A DNA stretch of 64,000 nt from Antarcticibacterium arcticum. Its GTDB lineage: Bacteria; Bacteroidota; Bacteroidia; Flavobacteriales; Flavobacteriaceae. Location of the stretch: NCBI RefSeq assembly GCF_007993795.1, contig NZ_CP042476.1:2418001-2482000 (forward strand), in the 5' to 3' direction. The notes under the pieces are model-generated. The model saw nothing but the letters and a program-made list of their open reading frames with translations. It was not told the DNA's origin and made no database searches. Below are positions 1-8,774 of the stretch, piece by piece (positions within the stretch are counted from its first letter, which is position 1; each line of letters starts with the position of its first letter). The position numbers and the translations under genes are program-made.

Positions 1-1336
1 TATTTCTAAGGTCCAGCACAAGGCCTTCCATTCCTTCTTTCTTCAGGCGAATGATCTCTTCAGTAACATCAGATGCCGCATTGCGCTCTGAGTAATCTTC
101 CATATTAAAATAGAACTTGGGAAGGTTTATCAATCCAAAAACTCTTCCGTTCTTTTCTACTTTTGCCGATTTGGCGTAGGTTTCTTCCAGTTCTACCACA
201 TCCCTGGTTAGGGTGATATCCTCTATATTTCCAAGAAGCTTTTTCCTTACTGTAAGAGTAACCTTAGAGTCTTTTGGCCCTTTTATAAGATTAACAGCAT
301 CATCCAGACGCATTCCAACAATGCTCACTCCCGATTCTTCATTTTCCTGTTTTACTTTTAAGATAACATCGCCTTCAGCAAGTTGATCGCTCATCCACGC
401 GGGTCCACCGGATATCACTTCCATAATGGTAACATTATCACCTTTCTTCTGAAGTCTGGCGCCAATTCCTTCCAATTTACCGGACATTGCAATATCAAAC
501 CTGTCCTTATCTGTTGGGGCAAAATAAAAGGTATGCGGGTCAAATTCCTCAACAATAGCATTTATATAGACACTGAAGTAGTCCTTTCTTTCCAGCTCTT
601 CGCTAAAATCAAAGTATTCATCCATAGAGGCCAGTGTAGTTTCCCTTGCTTCTTTTTCCAGCTGCGCATCAGATTTCATCTCCTTTTTAACCTCGGCAAC
701 TTCTGTTTGGGTTTCTTTCTCAGCATCCTCAAGGTTGTTCTCAATATCTTCAAAGGAGTAGTCTTCCGCAGAAGCCACTTTACCTGTTTCCTGTTCCTGC
801 TTTTTATCGTAATAATTTCCAAGGGTGGTGAATTTCAACTGTTTTCTCCAGCGCTCTTTTAATTCAGCCCGGGAGGTAACATAATCGATCTCATCATAAT
901 TGGTGTTTATATCTTCCTGTTCAGAAAAGTCAAAAGGTTCGGCCAGGATCTCTTTGTAGATCTCCCTAACTTCTTTCATCCTTAATTGTAATCTCTCATG
1001 GGTTAGATTAAAGAAGGTAAGTTCTTTATTCTTTATCTGGTCATCTATCTTATCTTCAAAAGCGGCAAATTCTGCTATATCCTCTTTGTAGAAGAAGCGC
1101 TTTAAAGGGTCTATCGCACCTAAATAATCCTTGTAAACTTCCCTGGAAAAACTATCATCTACTGTTTTCGCATCAAAATGCCCGCGTTCCAGTACATAGG
1201 TAATTAGATCTATTAAGAGTTTATCCTTATTTGGGTCGTTGAAAGTTTTGGTGGTAAAGCTACACGAGGCCACTGCCATAAGCAGAACCAGGATCAAAAT
1301 TTTGGAATTCCTTTTCATAAGCCGGATTAATTTCAT
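1..1336 (-). CDS. C-terminal processing (tail-specific) protease, S41A family, 3' part outside window
   Basis: Periplasmic serine protease of the Prc/Tsp type. Reading leftward from 1336 (alternative start at 1318, same frame) the frame is open to the window edge, so the C-terminal part with the catalytic Ser/Lys is not seen. The N-terminus has a lipoprotein signal: a Leu/Ile-rich stretch followed by lipobox VASC. Next comes an all-helical N-terminal domain of about 200 residues including an acidic, Glu/Lys-rich linker, then a PDZ domain recognisable from GIGARLQKKGD and SGGPAW...LAEGDVILKV, then the beginning of the S41 core (LINLPKFY). This order is that of Bacteroidetes Prc homologues, which trim misfolded or C-terminally tagged envelope proteins. 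It is divergent from surE across an AT-rich spacer. Confidence 0.9.
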   Translation of the reverse strand, partial: MKLIRLMKRNSKILILVLLMAVASCSFTTKTFNDPNKDKLLIDLITYVLERGHFDAKTVDDSFSREVYKDYLGAIDPLKRFFYKEDIAEFAAFEDKIDDQIKNKELTFFNLTHERLQLRMKEVREIYKEILAEPFDFSEQEDINTNYDEIDYVTSRAELKERWRKQLKFTTLGNYYDKKQEQETGKVASAEDYSFEDIENNLEDAEKETQTEVAEVKKEMKSDAQLEKEARETTLASMDEYFDFSEELERKDYFSVYINAIVEEFDPHTFYFAPTDKDRFDIAMSGKLEGIGARLQKKGDNVTIMEVISGGPAWMSDQLAEGDVILKVKQENEESGVSIVGMRLDDAVNLIKGPKDSKVTLTVRKKLLGNIEDITLTRDVVELEETYAKSAKVEKNGRVFGLINLPKFYFNMEDYSERNAASDVTEEIIRLKKEGMEGLVLDLRN

Positions 1337-1466
1337 CAATTAAGTATTCAATAAATTACATAAAAAACTGTGCCAAGACTAAGGAAACACAATTATAAAT
1401 TGTAAAGCGTCTAATATAAGCTTTACTTTGGAAATTATTAATTTAGCAACTCTTAAAATTTTCTAC

Positions 1467-2249
1467 ATGCCTGCCAAAAAACCCCTTATATTAGTTACCA
1501 ATGATGATGGAATTACAGCCCCGGGTATAAGGGCTCTTATTGAAGTTATGAAAGAGCTGGGTGAGGTGATTGTCGTGGCGCCGGACAAACCACAAAGCGC
1601 CATGGGACACGCCATTACCATAAGCGACACCCTTTTTTGTGACCCGGTTGTGATTAAAGAATCTTATAAGCACAAAGAATATCAATGTTCCGGTACTCCG
1701 GCAGATTGTGTAAAAATTGCCACACAGGAGATCCTGCACCGCAAACCAGACCTTTGTGTAAGCGGTATAAACCACGGTTCCAATTCCTCCATAAATGTTA
1801 TTTATTCGGGTACTATGAGTGCTGCGGTTGAAGCGGGTATTGAAGGAATCCCTGCTATTGGGTTTTCATTGCTGGATTATTCCCTAACTGCCAATTTTGA
1901 ACACTGTAAAAAGTTTGTGAAGATGATCACTCAAAATGTGATCAAAAATGGCTTGCCCGATGGGGTAGTGCTCAATGTTAATTTGCCTAAACTCAAAGAA
2001 TCTGAGATCAAGGGAATTAAAATTTGCAGGCAGGCAAAAGCTTCCTGGGAAGAGGAATTTGACAAGAGGCAAAATCCGCAGGGAAGGTACTATTACTGGC
2101 TTACAGGAAAATTTGTAAATAAGGACAATGGGGAAGATACAGATGAATGGGCGCTGGAAAACGGGTACGTTTCTGTAGTGCCGGTTCAATTTGACCTTAC
2201 CGCACATCATTTTATTCAGAATTTAAACAGCTGGGACCTGAATGATTAA
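1467..2249 (+). CDS. surE: 5'/3'-nucleotidase SurE
   Basis: Cytoplasmic metal-dependent nucleoside monophosphate phosphatase, 260 residues, the usual SurE size. The metal site motif TNDDG lies near residue 11, followed by SGTPADCVK, the GINHGSN motif and YSGTMSAAVEAG, all in family order. The ATG at 1467 was chosen because it gives the standard start MPAKKPLILVTNDDG; an upstream in-frame TTG at 1428 would add 13 residues with no homology value. A weak promoter-like TACTTTG lies at 1424-1430. The gene overlaps the next one by 8 bp and heads a short operon with a small membrane protein and lpxB, an order common in Flavobacteria. Confidence 0.96.
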   Translation: MPAKKPLILVTNDDGITAPGIRALIEVMKELGEVIVVAPDKPQSAMGHAITISDTLFCDPVVIKESYKHKEYQCSGTPADCVKIATQEILHRKPDLCVSGINHGSNSSINVIYSGTMSAAVEAGIEGIPAIGFSLLDYSLTANFEHCKKFVKMITQNVIKNGLPDGVVLNVNLPKLKESEIKGIKICRQAKASWEEEFDKRQNPQGRYYYWLTGKFVNKDNGEDTDEWALENGYVSVVPVQFDLTAHHFIQNLNSWDLND

Positions 2250-2523
2250 AAGGAATGTTTTTATTGGGTTTATCACCGGCCTTTCTGCCAATGTGGCCGG
2301 CATCATTTTATATATCCTTCTTTTTTCAGACCGGGGCCTTGATGCTACCATAAAAGATGCCCTTGTAAATGATTATTTGGGAAAGGTAATAGCCCTTGGC
2401 GCCGCACTTAACTTCCTTCCCTTTTTTGTATTTTTAAAGAAAAATCTAATCTACCACGCCAGAGGGGTTTTACTGGCTACCGTAGTTACGGCAGTTGTTA
2501 TAGCAATAACAAAAATTATTTAG
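2242..2523 (+). CDS. small membrane protein between surE and lpxB
   Basis: A 93-residue protein with about three hydrophobic segments (roughly residues 6-28, 47-64, 71-92) and few charged residues; predicted inner-membrane protein of unknown function. Its ATG overlaps the end of surE by 8 bp, and lpxB starts 8 bp after its stop, so translation is probably coupled. I recognise the position (surE - small membrane protein - lpxB) as a recurrent flavobacterial arrangement, but no functional motif is visible. A role near lipid A synthesis is only suggested by position. Confidence 0.8.
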   Translation: MIKRNVFIGFITGLSANVAGIILYILLFSDRGLDATIKDALVNDYLGKVIALGAALNFLPFFVFLKKNLIYHARGVLLATVVTAVVIAITKII

Positions 2524-2530
2524 GCAGCCT

Positions 2531-3646
2531 ATGAAATATTATCTCATCGCAGGAGAAGCATCGGGAGACCTTCACGCTTCCAATCTTATGAAGGCTCTTA
2601 AAAAGCAGGATCCTGCGGCCCAATTCAGGTTTTGGGGTGGAGACCTTATGCAGGAACAGGGCGGGACTATGGTAAAACATTACCGCGAACTTGCTTTTAT
2701 GGGATTTATTGAGGTGATCTATAACCTGCGTACCATCCTTAAAAATATAGAGCTGTGCAAGGAAGATATTGAAACCTACCAACCCGATATTCTTATTTTT
2801 ATAGATTACCCCGGCTTTAACCTAAGGATCGCCAAATGGGCAAAACAAAAGGGTTTTCCTACGCACTTTTATATTTCCCCGCAAATATGGGCCTGGAAGG
2901 AAAACAGGATCGCAGCCATTAAGCGGGATATAGACCATATGTATGTGATCCTTCCTTTTGAAAAGGATTTTTACGAAAAAAAGCATGGATACAGTGTGCA
3001 TTTTGTTGGACATCCGCTTCTGGATGCCATAGCCCAAAAAGAACTGGTGGATGCTCCTTCCTTTAAAGCTGAGTTTGGATTGGATGACCGACCAATAATT
3101 GCCGTGCTGCCCGGCAGCCGGAAACAGGAAATTTCCAAAATGCTGAAAACCATGCTCAGTATTACTGAAGATTTCAGGGAATACCAGTTTGTAATTGCCG
3201 GTGCCCCCAGCCAGGACCCCGAATTTTATGCTCCTTTTATTCAGAAGAAAAATGTGCGTCTTGTTATGAACCGCACTTATGATGTTTTAAGCCTGTCCAC
3301 CGCTGCCCTGGTAACATCAGGCACCGCCACGCTGGAGACCGCGCTATTTAAAGTCCCGGAAGTAGTTTGTTATAAAGGAAGCAATATTTCATATCAAATT
3401 GCAAAACGAATTATAAATTTGGACTATATTTCGCTCGTGAATCTTATAATGGAAAAAGAAGTAGTTAAGGAACTTATCCAGAAAGATTTCAATACTAAAA
3501 CACTTAGGAAAGAATTAAAAAAGATCCTGGAACCTCACCACCGGGATACAATATTTAATGGTTATTACGAGTTAGAAAAGAAACTTGGCGGGCAGGGTGC
3601 CAGTGAAAAGACCGCCAAACTAATTTTGGAAACAATAAAAAACTAA
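2531..3646 (+). CDS. lpxB: lipid-A-disaccharide synthase LpxB
   Basis: GT19 glycosyltransferase joining UDP-2,3-diacylglucosamine and lipid X to form the lipid A disaccharide on the inner face of the cytoplasmic membrane. The 371-residue length is normal. Diagnostic features are the N-terminal GEASGDLHASNL motif, DYPGFNLR near residue 96, the YISPQIWAWKENR segment, GHPLLDA, the glycosyltransferase-B type LPGSRKQEI motif and the SGTATLE motif near the end of the nucleotide-binding domain. It is third in the surE operon. Six bases separate it from the following lipoprotein gene. Confidence 0.96.
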   Translation: MKYYLIAGEASGDLHASNLMKALKKQDPAAQFRFWGGDLMQEQGGTMVKHYRELAFMGFIEVIYNLRTILKNIELCKEDIETYQPDILIFIDYPGFNLRIAKWAKQKGFPTHFYISPQIWAWKENRIAAIKRDIDHMYVILPFEKDFYEKKHGYSVHFVGHPLLDAIAQKELVDAPSFKAEFGLDDRPIIAVLPGSRKQEISKMLKTMLSITEDFREYQFVIAGAPSQDPEFYAPFIQKKNVRLVMNRTYDVLSLSTAALVTSGTATLETALFKVPEVVCYKGSNISYQIAKRIINLDYISLVNLIMEKEVVKELIQKDFNTKTLRKELKKILEPHHRDTIFNGYYELEKKLGGQGASEKTAKLILETIKN

Positions 3647-3652
3647 TTTTTA

Positions 3653-4230
3653 ATGAAGAACATCGTTTATCGAATTGCCGGGATGTTATTATTTGCATTG
3701 ATCCTAACCTCTTGCGGATCTTCCCGAAAAACCACTGCTGCAGAAAATGTGATCTCTCCTGAAAAAACTGCCACGCAAAAACCCATAAAGGCAGGACCCC
3801 CACAAATTCTTATCAATACAGCACCGGCAGATGCCGAACCCGAAGATAGACGCGTTTACAACATCACTTCCTTTGCCCGTGACCACGAAGGCACTCCCTA
3901 TAAATTTGGAGGCACTACCCGCTCAGGGATGGATTGTTCGGGACTGGTGTACACATCATTTTTACAGGAAAATATTCCTCTTCCCCGCTCATCCAGAGAC
4001 ATGGCCCTTAAAGGGGACAGGCTTTCGCTCGAAGAAGTGAATATAGGAGACCTGCTGTTTTTTGAGACCAACAAGAACAAAAAAGTAATAAATCACGTAG
4101 GTTTAGTAGTAGAAATACAACCGGGTCATATCTTTTTTATACATTCCTCTACTTCCCGGGGGTGATCATTTCTTCCTTGGCAGATAACTACTGGTGGGAT
4201 CATTTTGTGATGGCCCGCAGATTGATCTAA
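3653..4230 (+). pseudogene. NlpC/P60 cell-wall peptidase lipoprotein, frameshifted near its C-terminus
   Basis: Outer-envelope gamma-D-Glu-meso-Dpm endopeptidase family protein. The signal peptide ends in lipobox LTSC (Cys21); a low-complexity linker precedes the NlpC/P60 domain with catalytic Cys95 in MDCSGLVY, His148 in NHVGLVVE and His164 in FIHSS. As read, translation stops at 4165 after TSRG. One extra G in the run 4158-4162 would continue the family's normal ending, with the in-frame sequence VIISSLADNYWWDHFVMARR up to a stop at 4228-4230, giving 192 residues. The lesion is therefore a single-base loss in a G5 run, either a base-calling error or a real mutation. The three catalytic residues lie before it. 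Confidence 0.85.
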
Positions 4231-4272
4231 ATATTTTGTTATCTTGATTGGTCTAACAATCAAGGGGTTAAA

Positions 4273-6327
4273 TTGCTCAATTTTACAGTTATTAAATTAT
4301 CCCTCAGCTTAATACTGGGGATAATCCTGGGTTTCTATTTTAAACTTCCGGCCACTGTGCTTTGGCCATGGGGAGCGCTTATCTTTTTGCTCTTTATTAT
4401 AAGCTATATAAGGTCAAAGAAACTTTTCTTACAGGATGGCCTCTTTGGGGTAATTGTAATTTTAAGTTTTATATTCATTGGTATTTTTTCAGTCTCCCTG
4501 CGACTGCCGCAAAATATTCCTCTCCATTATGTTAATCATCTTTATGTCCAAAGTGCAAAGCCGGGCATACTTATAGGGGAAGTGGTAGAAATTTTAAAAC
4601 CGGGCGCATATCAGGATAAATATATTGTAAGGGCGCGAGACCTCAATGGGGAACCGGTTTCCGGAAAAATCCTGTTAAATATCTCCCGGGATTCCTTGCC
4701 GCAACACTATAAAATTGGGGACAGGATCGCCATAGGCTCCACGATCACGAACATAAACACCCCCTTAAATCCTTATCAGTTCAATTACAGGCAGTATATG
4801 GAAAACCTGGGGGTTTACCGGCAGGTGAATGCAAGTGGAAATGAAGTGATCTTTCTTAAAAAAGAAGGCCGGAACATTCGGGCCCTCGCAGGGAATTTAA
4901 GAGATCAAATTATCTCCGGCCTGCGGGAAAAAGATTTTAAACAGGAAGAACTGGCAATTATCCAGGCACTGTTACTCGGCCAGCGACAGGAAATATCCCA
5001 GGAGATCTATAGCAATTACGCTGCCGCAGGGGTAATTCACATCCTCGCAGTTTCTGGCCTGCATGTAGGTATTATTTTAATCATTCTGCACAGGTTATTT
5101 AAACCCTTGGAACGCCTCCAGTATGGCCGATTTTTAAAAACACTTTTACTCCTGGTTCTGTTATGGGGTTTTGCAATTATGGCCGGGCTTTCCCCATCTG
5201 TTGTAAGAGCGGTAAGTATGTTTTCCTTTGTTGCAATAGGAATGCAACTGCAGAGACGCACAAGCGTTTTAAACACTCTTTTTATGTCGCTTCTGGTGCT
5301 TTTGCTAATCAATCCCTTTTACATCTTACAGGTAGGGTTTCAGCTTAGTTATGCCGCAGTTTTCAGTATTGTGTTAATTCAACCTCACCTATATGGCCTG
5401 TATAAGGGAAACTCCCGAATAATTAAATATTTCTGGGGAATCCTTAGCGTAACCATTGCTGCACAAATTGGGGTCTTACCTCTTAGTTTATTCTATTTTC
5501 ATCAATTCCCCGGACTCTTTTTTATTTCCAATTTGGTGATCCTTCCATTTCTGGGGATCATCCTGGGCCTGGGGATCCTTGTGATGCTGTTATCTTTATT
5601 TGAGCTTCTGCCGGAAATTCTGGCAGAAGGTTTTGGCTATATTATTTCCAGCCTCAACAATTTTGTAAGCTGGGCCGCCTCCCGGGAAGAATTCATTTTC
5701 GAAAATATTGGGTTCTCTCTTGTGCTGTGTCTCACCGCATACCTGATCGTAATAGGGTTCATTCTTCTGCTGAAGGATTTCAGGTATAGGAATATGATGT
5801 ATTTCCTTTTGGCGATCATAGTATTTCAGGCTTCTCTTTTTTACGAGCGTTTTCGCGATGAGGGAAAAGAAACCCTGGTGTTTCATAAGAGCCGAAATAC
5901 GGTAATTGCTTTTAAAGAAGGACGCAGCCTGAAACTCACGCATGACCTGGAAGAACCTCCCCTATCCTACAGCTTTATAAAAGATTATGTAACCGGGCAG
6001 AATATTAGCAGCATACAGCAATACCCATCCGGGGATATATTCCAAACCGAAGGGAAGATCTTGCTTCGAATAGATAGTTCAGGAGTTGCCGAAATTCCCG
6101 GGTTGCAACCAGATCTTTTACTGCTTACAAATTCTCCCCGCATTAATTTAGAGAGGGTTTTGCAACAAAGTAAACCAAAGATGATCATCGCCGATGGCAG
6201 CAACTATCCTTCTGTATTAGCACGATGGAAAGCCACAGCCTTAAAGAAAAAAATCCCTTTTCATGCGACTGCTGAAAAGGGAGCTTTTATAATTAATTCA
6301 TCAGGAGTTGCACCTGAAAATAATTAA
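4273..6327 (+). CDS. comEC: ComEC/Rec2-type DNA uptake channel protein
   Basis: Polytopic inner-membrane protein, 684 residues, homologous to the channel that carries transforming single-stranded DNA. An N-terminal DUF4131-like region with two membrane helices and a soluble OB-like section (residues about 95-190) precedes the Competence domain, marked by AAGVIHILAVSGLHVGII and many helices. The C-terminal part after about residue 530 is soluble and shorter than a full metallo-beta-lactamase domain, as usual in Bacteroidetes. The start is a TTG at 4273 preceded by AAGGGG five bases upstream; no in-frame ATG lies nearby. The last 25 codons also contain a hairpin (6254-6282) that works as a terminator on the opposite strand. 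Confidence 0.9.
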   Translation: MLNFTVIKLSLSLILGIILGFYFKLPATVLWPWGALIFLLFIISYIRSKKLFLQDGLFGVIVILSFIFIGIFSVSLRLPQNIPLHYVNHLYVQSAKPGILIGEVVEILKPGAYQDKYIVRARDLNGEPVSGKILLNISRDSLPQHYKIGDRIAIGSTITNINTPLNPYQFNYRQYMENLGVYRQVNASGNEVIFLKKEGRNIRALAGNLRDQIISGLREKDFKQEELAIIQALLLGQRQEISQEIYSNYAAAGVIHILAVSGLHVGIILIILHRLFKPLERLQYGRFLKTLLLLVLLWGFAIMAGLSPSVVRAVSMFSFVAIGMQLQRRTSVLNTLFMSLLVLLLINPFYILQVGFQLSYAAVFSIVLIQPHLYGLYKGNSRIIKYFWGILSVTIAAQIGVLPLSLFYFHQFPGLFFISNLVILPFLGIILGLGILVMLLSLFELLPEILAEGFGYIISSLNNFVSWAASREEFIFENIGFSLVLCLTAYLIVIGFILLLKDFRYRNMMYFLLAIIVFQASLFYERFRDEGKETLVFHKSRNTVIAFKEGRSLKLTHDLEEPPLSYSFIKDYVTGQNISSIQQYPSGDIFQTEGKILLRIDSSGVAEIPGLQPDLLLLTNSPRINLERVLQQSKPKMIIADGSNYPSVLARWKATALKKKIPFHATAEKGAFIINSSGVAPENN
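6247..6282 (-). terminator. intrinsic terminator of the thioredoxin gene, inside comEC
   Basis: On the minus strand a perfect 10-bp stem (6273-6282 pairing with 6254-6263) is followed at once by seven Ts (6253-6247). It lies about 50 bp beyond the stop codon of the thioredoxin-family gene, the right place for its terminator, but within the coding region of the convergent comEC. Confidence 0.75.
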
Positions 6328-6330
6328 CAC

Positions 6331-6873
6331 TTAATCTTTAAAAGTGCCTTTAAAATTCTTTTCATATTTCTGCCAGGCTTCTGTAGAAGTAAGGGTTTTG
6401 TAATCATCTTTTGCGATCATCTTTAAATAGATCTCCAGTTGCTTAGGGGTCCTGTAACCCATAATGGGAGCGATGACATTAGATTGTTCATCAAAGAATA
6501 CAAGGCTTGGGTAACCTGTGATCTTCAGGGCATTTGCAAAGAAATGCTGACTATTACGTCCTTTGCGGGCAGGGTCAAAGTTAGGATTGGTATACTTAAA
6601 ATCCTTATAGGTTATTTCCTCTGTTCCTTCGGCATTGAATTTTACGGCATAAAAATGTGTATTTATATAATTGATCACATCCTTATTGGTAAACGTATTC
6701 TTATCAAGCAATTTACAGGGCCCGCACCAGGTAGTATATGCGTCCATAAATATCTTCTTTGGCTTTTTCTTTTGCGCCTCCAAAGCTTCGTTCATGCTCA
6801 TCCATTTTATTTCCTGGGCCTGCGAGACCTGGAAAGACAGTAACAAAATAAGAGAGGTAATTATTAATTTCAT
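6331..6873 (-). CDS. secreted thioredoxin-family protein
   Basis: Probable periplasmic thiol-disulfide protein of 180 residues. A signal peptide (about residues 1-19, ending in SQAQ) precedes a thioredoxin fold of the Thioredoxin_7/DUF255-like type: active site WCGPCK (Cys50, Cys53), the conserved cis-Pro in ITGYPSLVFF, and a Lys-rich tail. Its substrate is not evident. It stands alone between convergent comEC (3 bp away) and the POT transporters, and appears to have its own terminator inside comEC. DsbE- or DsbD-like partner genes are not adjacent. Confidence 0.88.
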   Translation of the reverse strand: MKLIITSLILLLSFQVSQAQEIKWMSMNEALEAQKKKPKKIFMDAYTTWCGPCKLLDKNTFTNKDVINYINTHFYAVKFNAEGTEEITYKDFKYTNPNFDPARKGRNSQHFFANALKITGYPSLVFFDEQSNVIAPIMGYRTPKQLEIYLKMIAKDDYKTLTSTEAWQKYEKNFKGTFKD

Positions 6874-7025
6874 ATGTTCAATTTTTTCAGAGATCGTGAT
6901 TAAAGACCGCTTATAGCCTTAAACCACTATCACTTTTATCGTTCCAAAATGCCTGTTCCAAATACCATTCCGATTAACAAATTCTTCAAAATTAATAAAG
7001 CTTTTTTATTTTTTGAAAAAATAAC

Positions 7026-8774
7026 CTAATGAATTCCATGCATTAACCTTCTTAACAGTGGCCTCATTAAAATTATGAGCACTCCGGCCCCTGCAGGGAT
7101 AAAGAAGAAAAGCATAAAGAAAAATGACAGGGAATGTTCTTCGGTAATAGAATCTATCATTCCACCGGTAGTTCCTGCAAGTTTATTTCCTATTGCAATT
7201 GCCAGGTACCAGATCCCGAACATAAACGCGATCATCCTTCCGGGCACCAGTTTACTAAGGTAAGAGAGTCCTACCGGTGAGAGACATAGCTCTCCCAGAG
7301 TATGAAAGAGATAGGCAAAAACCAGCCAGATCATACTTACGGCAGCAACTTTGGCCCCCGTTGGGATACCCGATGCACCATAGGCAAGGGATAAAAACCC
7401 TGCTCCCAAGAGGATAAGACCCATCCCGTATTTCACAGCAACCGAGGGATTGTACTTACTCTCCCATAATTTGGAAAATAAAGGGGCAAAGATTATAATA
7501 AACAAGGAGTTCAAAACGCTGAACCACGAAGCAGGCACTTCAGGATTTTCCTGTAAATACTGGTTATAAAGCATAAACCCTACAATTACCCAAACTATCA
7601 CGAAACTTATTCCCAGGAAAATATTCGATAAGGCGTAATTTTTAAAGGTTTGCTGAAACAATTTATGTAACACCCAGGTAATTATAGCCAGAGGAATAAT
7701 GGTAATAAGAGTGTTTACTACCCTAAAGATATTGGCAGAGTTACCAGCGAGAACCCTGTCTGTATAATCTGCAGCAAAAATTGTCATGGAACCTCCCGCC
7801 TGTTCAAATGCTGCCCAAAAGAACACTGTAAAGAATGCAAAAATGGAGATCGCGATCATTTTATCGCGCACCACCTCCGAATATCTCAGGATACGGGTTA
7901 CCAGTAAGAATATAAAAAGGATAAGTGCAAAGAGGATCATAAAATTTGATCCGTCCATTCCTGCAACACTAAAGTCCAGGATATTGGTATTTCCAATTTT
8001 GGACATTGGATCGTTTATGATCCAAACCAAACCTATAACTGAACTCACTACAATAAGGATCTTATCTATAACCGTAAAAGGGTTAAGCTTGTCATTTTTA
8101 TCTTCGAATACAACTTCCTTATTTTCCTTTAAGGGCTTCTTTCCAACCTCGCCAAATATATTCTGGGCAAAATAGAACTGAAGCATTCCAAAAAACATAA
8201 AGATACCGGCGAGACCAAAGCCCCAGTGCCAGCCTATTTGTTCTCCTACATACCCGCAAAGAAGGATCCCTAAAAATGCACCTGCGTTTACCCCCATATA
8301 AAATATGGTGTAAGCTCCATCCTTTTTCTCAGGATGGTTCACATACAGGTGAGAGATAATTGAAGTCATATTGGGTTTAAAAAATCCATTACCCGCAACC
8401 AGGAAAAACAAACCAAGGTACAGCGCAAATGGTGTGTCCAGTGCCATACAGGCATGACCTATGGTCATAATAAATGCTCCCAGAACAACGGCATTCCTGT
8501 AACCCATATATCTGTCGGCAATATAACCTCCAAGAATAGGGGTAAGATATACCAGGGAGGTATAAGTACCGTATAATGCCAGTGCCTGCTCCCTTGGCCA
8601 GGCCCAACCTTCATCAAATAAAGACGAAGTAAGGAAAAGTACAAGGAGCGCACGCATTCCATAGTAGGAGAAACGCTCCCACATTTCGGTAAAAAACAGA
8701 ACGAATAACCCTGCCGGGTGTCCTATTACATTCGATTTGAAGAAATCGTTGTTAGTTTCTGCGGTTGCGGCCAT
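7026..8774 (-). CDS. POT/PTR-family peptide MFS transporter (second copy)
   Basis: Proton-coupled di/tripeptide importer, 582 residues, 12-14 predicted membrane helices. The family signature is clear: FTEMWERFSYYGMRALLVLF near the N-terminus, the ADRYMGYR loop, and FYMGVNAGAFLG corresponding to the PTR2 FYxxINxG motif. The ATG at 8774 was preferred to a TTG at 8786; either way it overlaps the end of the upstream paralogue by 20-35 bp, so the two are cotranscribed and probably translationally coupled. It differs from its neighbour by a longer central cytoplasmic loop around residues 215-245. Confidence 0.94.
   Translation of the reverse strand: MAATAETNNDFFKSNVIGHPAGLFVLFFTEMWERFSYYGMRALLVLFLTSSLFDEGWAWPREQALALYGTYTSLVYLTPILGGYIADRYMGYRNAVVLGAFIMTIGHACMALDTPFALYLGLFFLVAGNGFFKPNMTSIISHLYVNHPEKKDGAYTIFYMGVNAGAFLGILLCGYVGEQIGWHWGFGLAGIFMFFGMLQFYFAQNIFGEVGKKPLKENKEVVFEDKNDKLNPFTVIDKILIVVSSVIGLVWIINDPMSKIGNTNILDFSVAGMDGSNFMILFALILFIFLLVTRILRYSEVVRDKMIAISIFAFFTVFFWAAFEQAGGSMTIFAADYTDRVLAGNSANIFRVVNTLITIIPLAIITWVLHKLFQQTFKNYALSNIFLGISFVIVWVIVGFMLYNQYLQENPEVPASWFSVLNSLFIIIFAPLFSKLWESKYNPSVAVKYGMGLILLGAGFLSLAYGASGIPTGAKVAAVSMIWLVFAYLFHTLGELCLSPVGLSYLSKLVPGRMIAFMFGIWYLAIAIGNKLAGTTGGMIDSITEEHSLSFFFMLFFFIPAGAGVLIILMRPLLRRLMHGIH

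Noticed and set aside
383..862. 159-codon frame on the plus strand
   Set aside because: It lies opposite the S41 protease, which has a continuous, well-conserved reading frame with lipobox and PDZ motifs.
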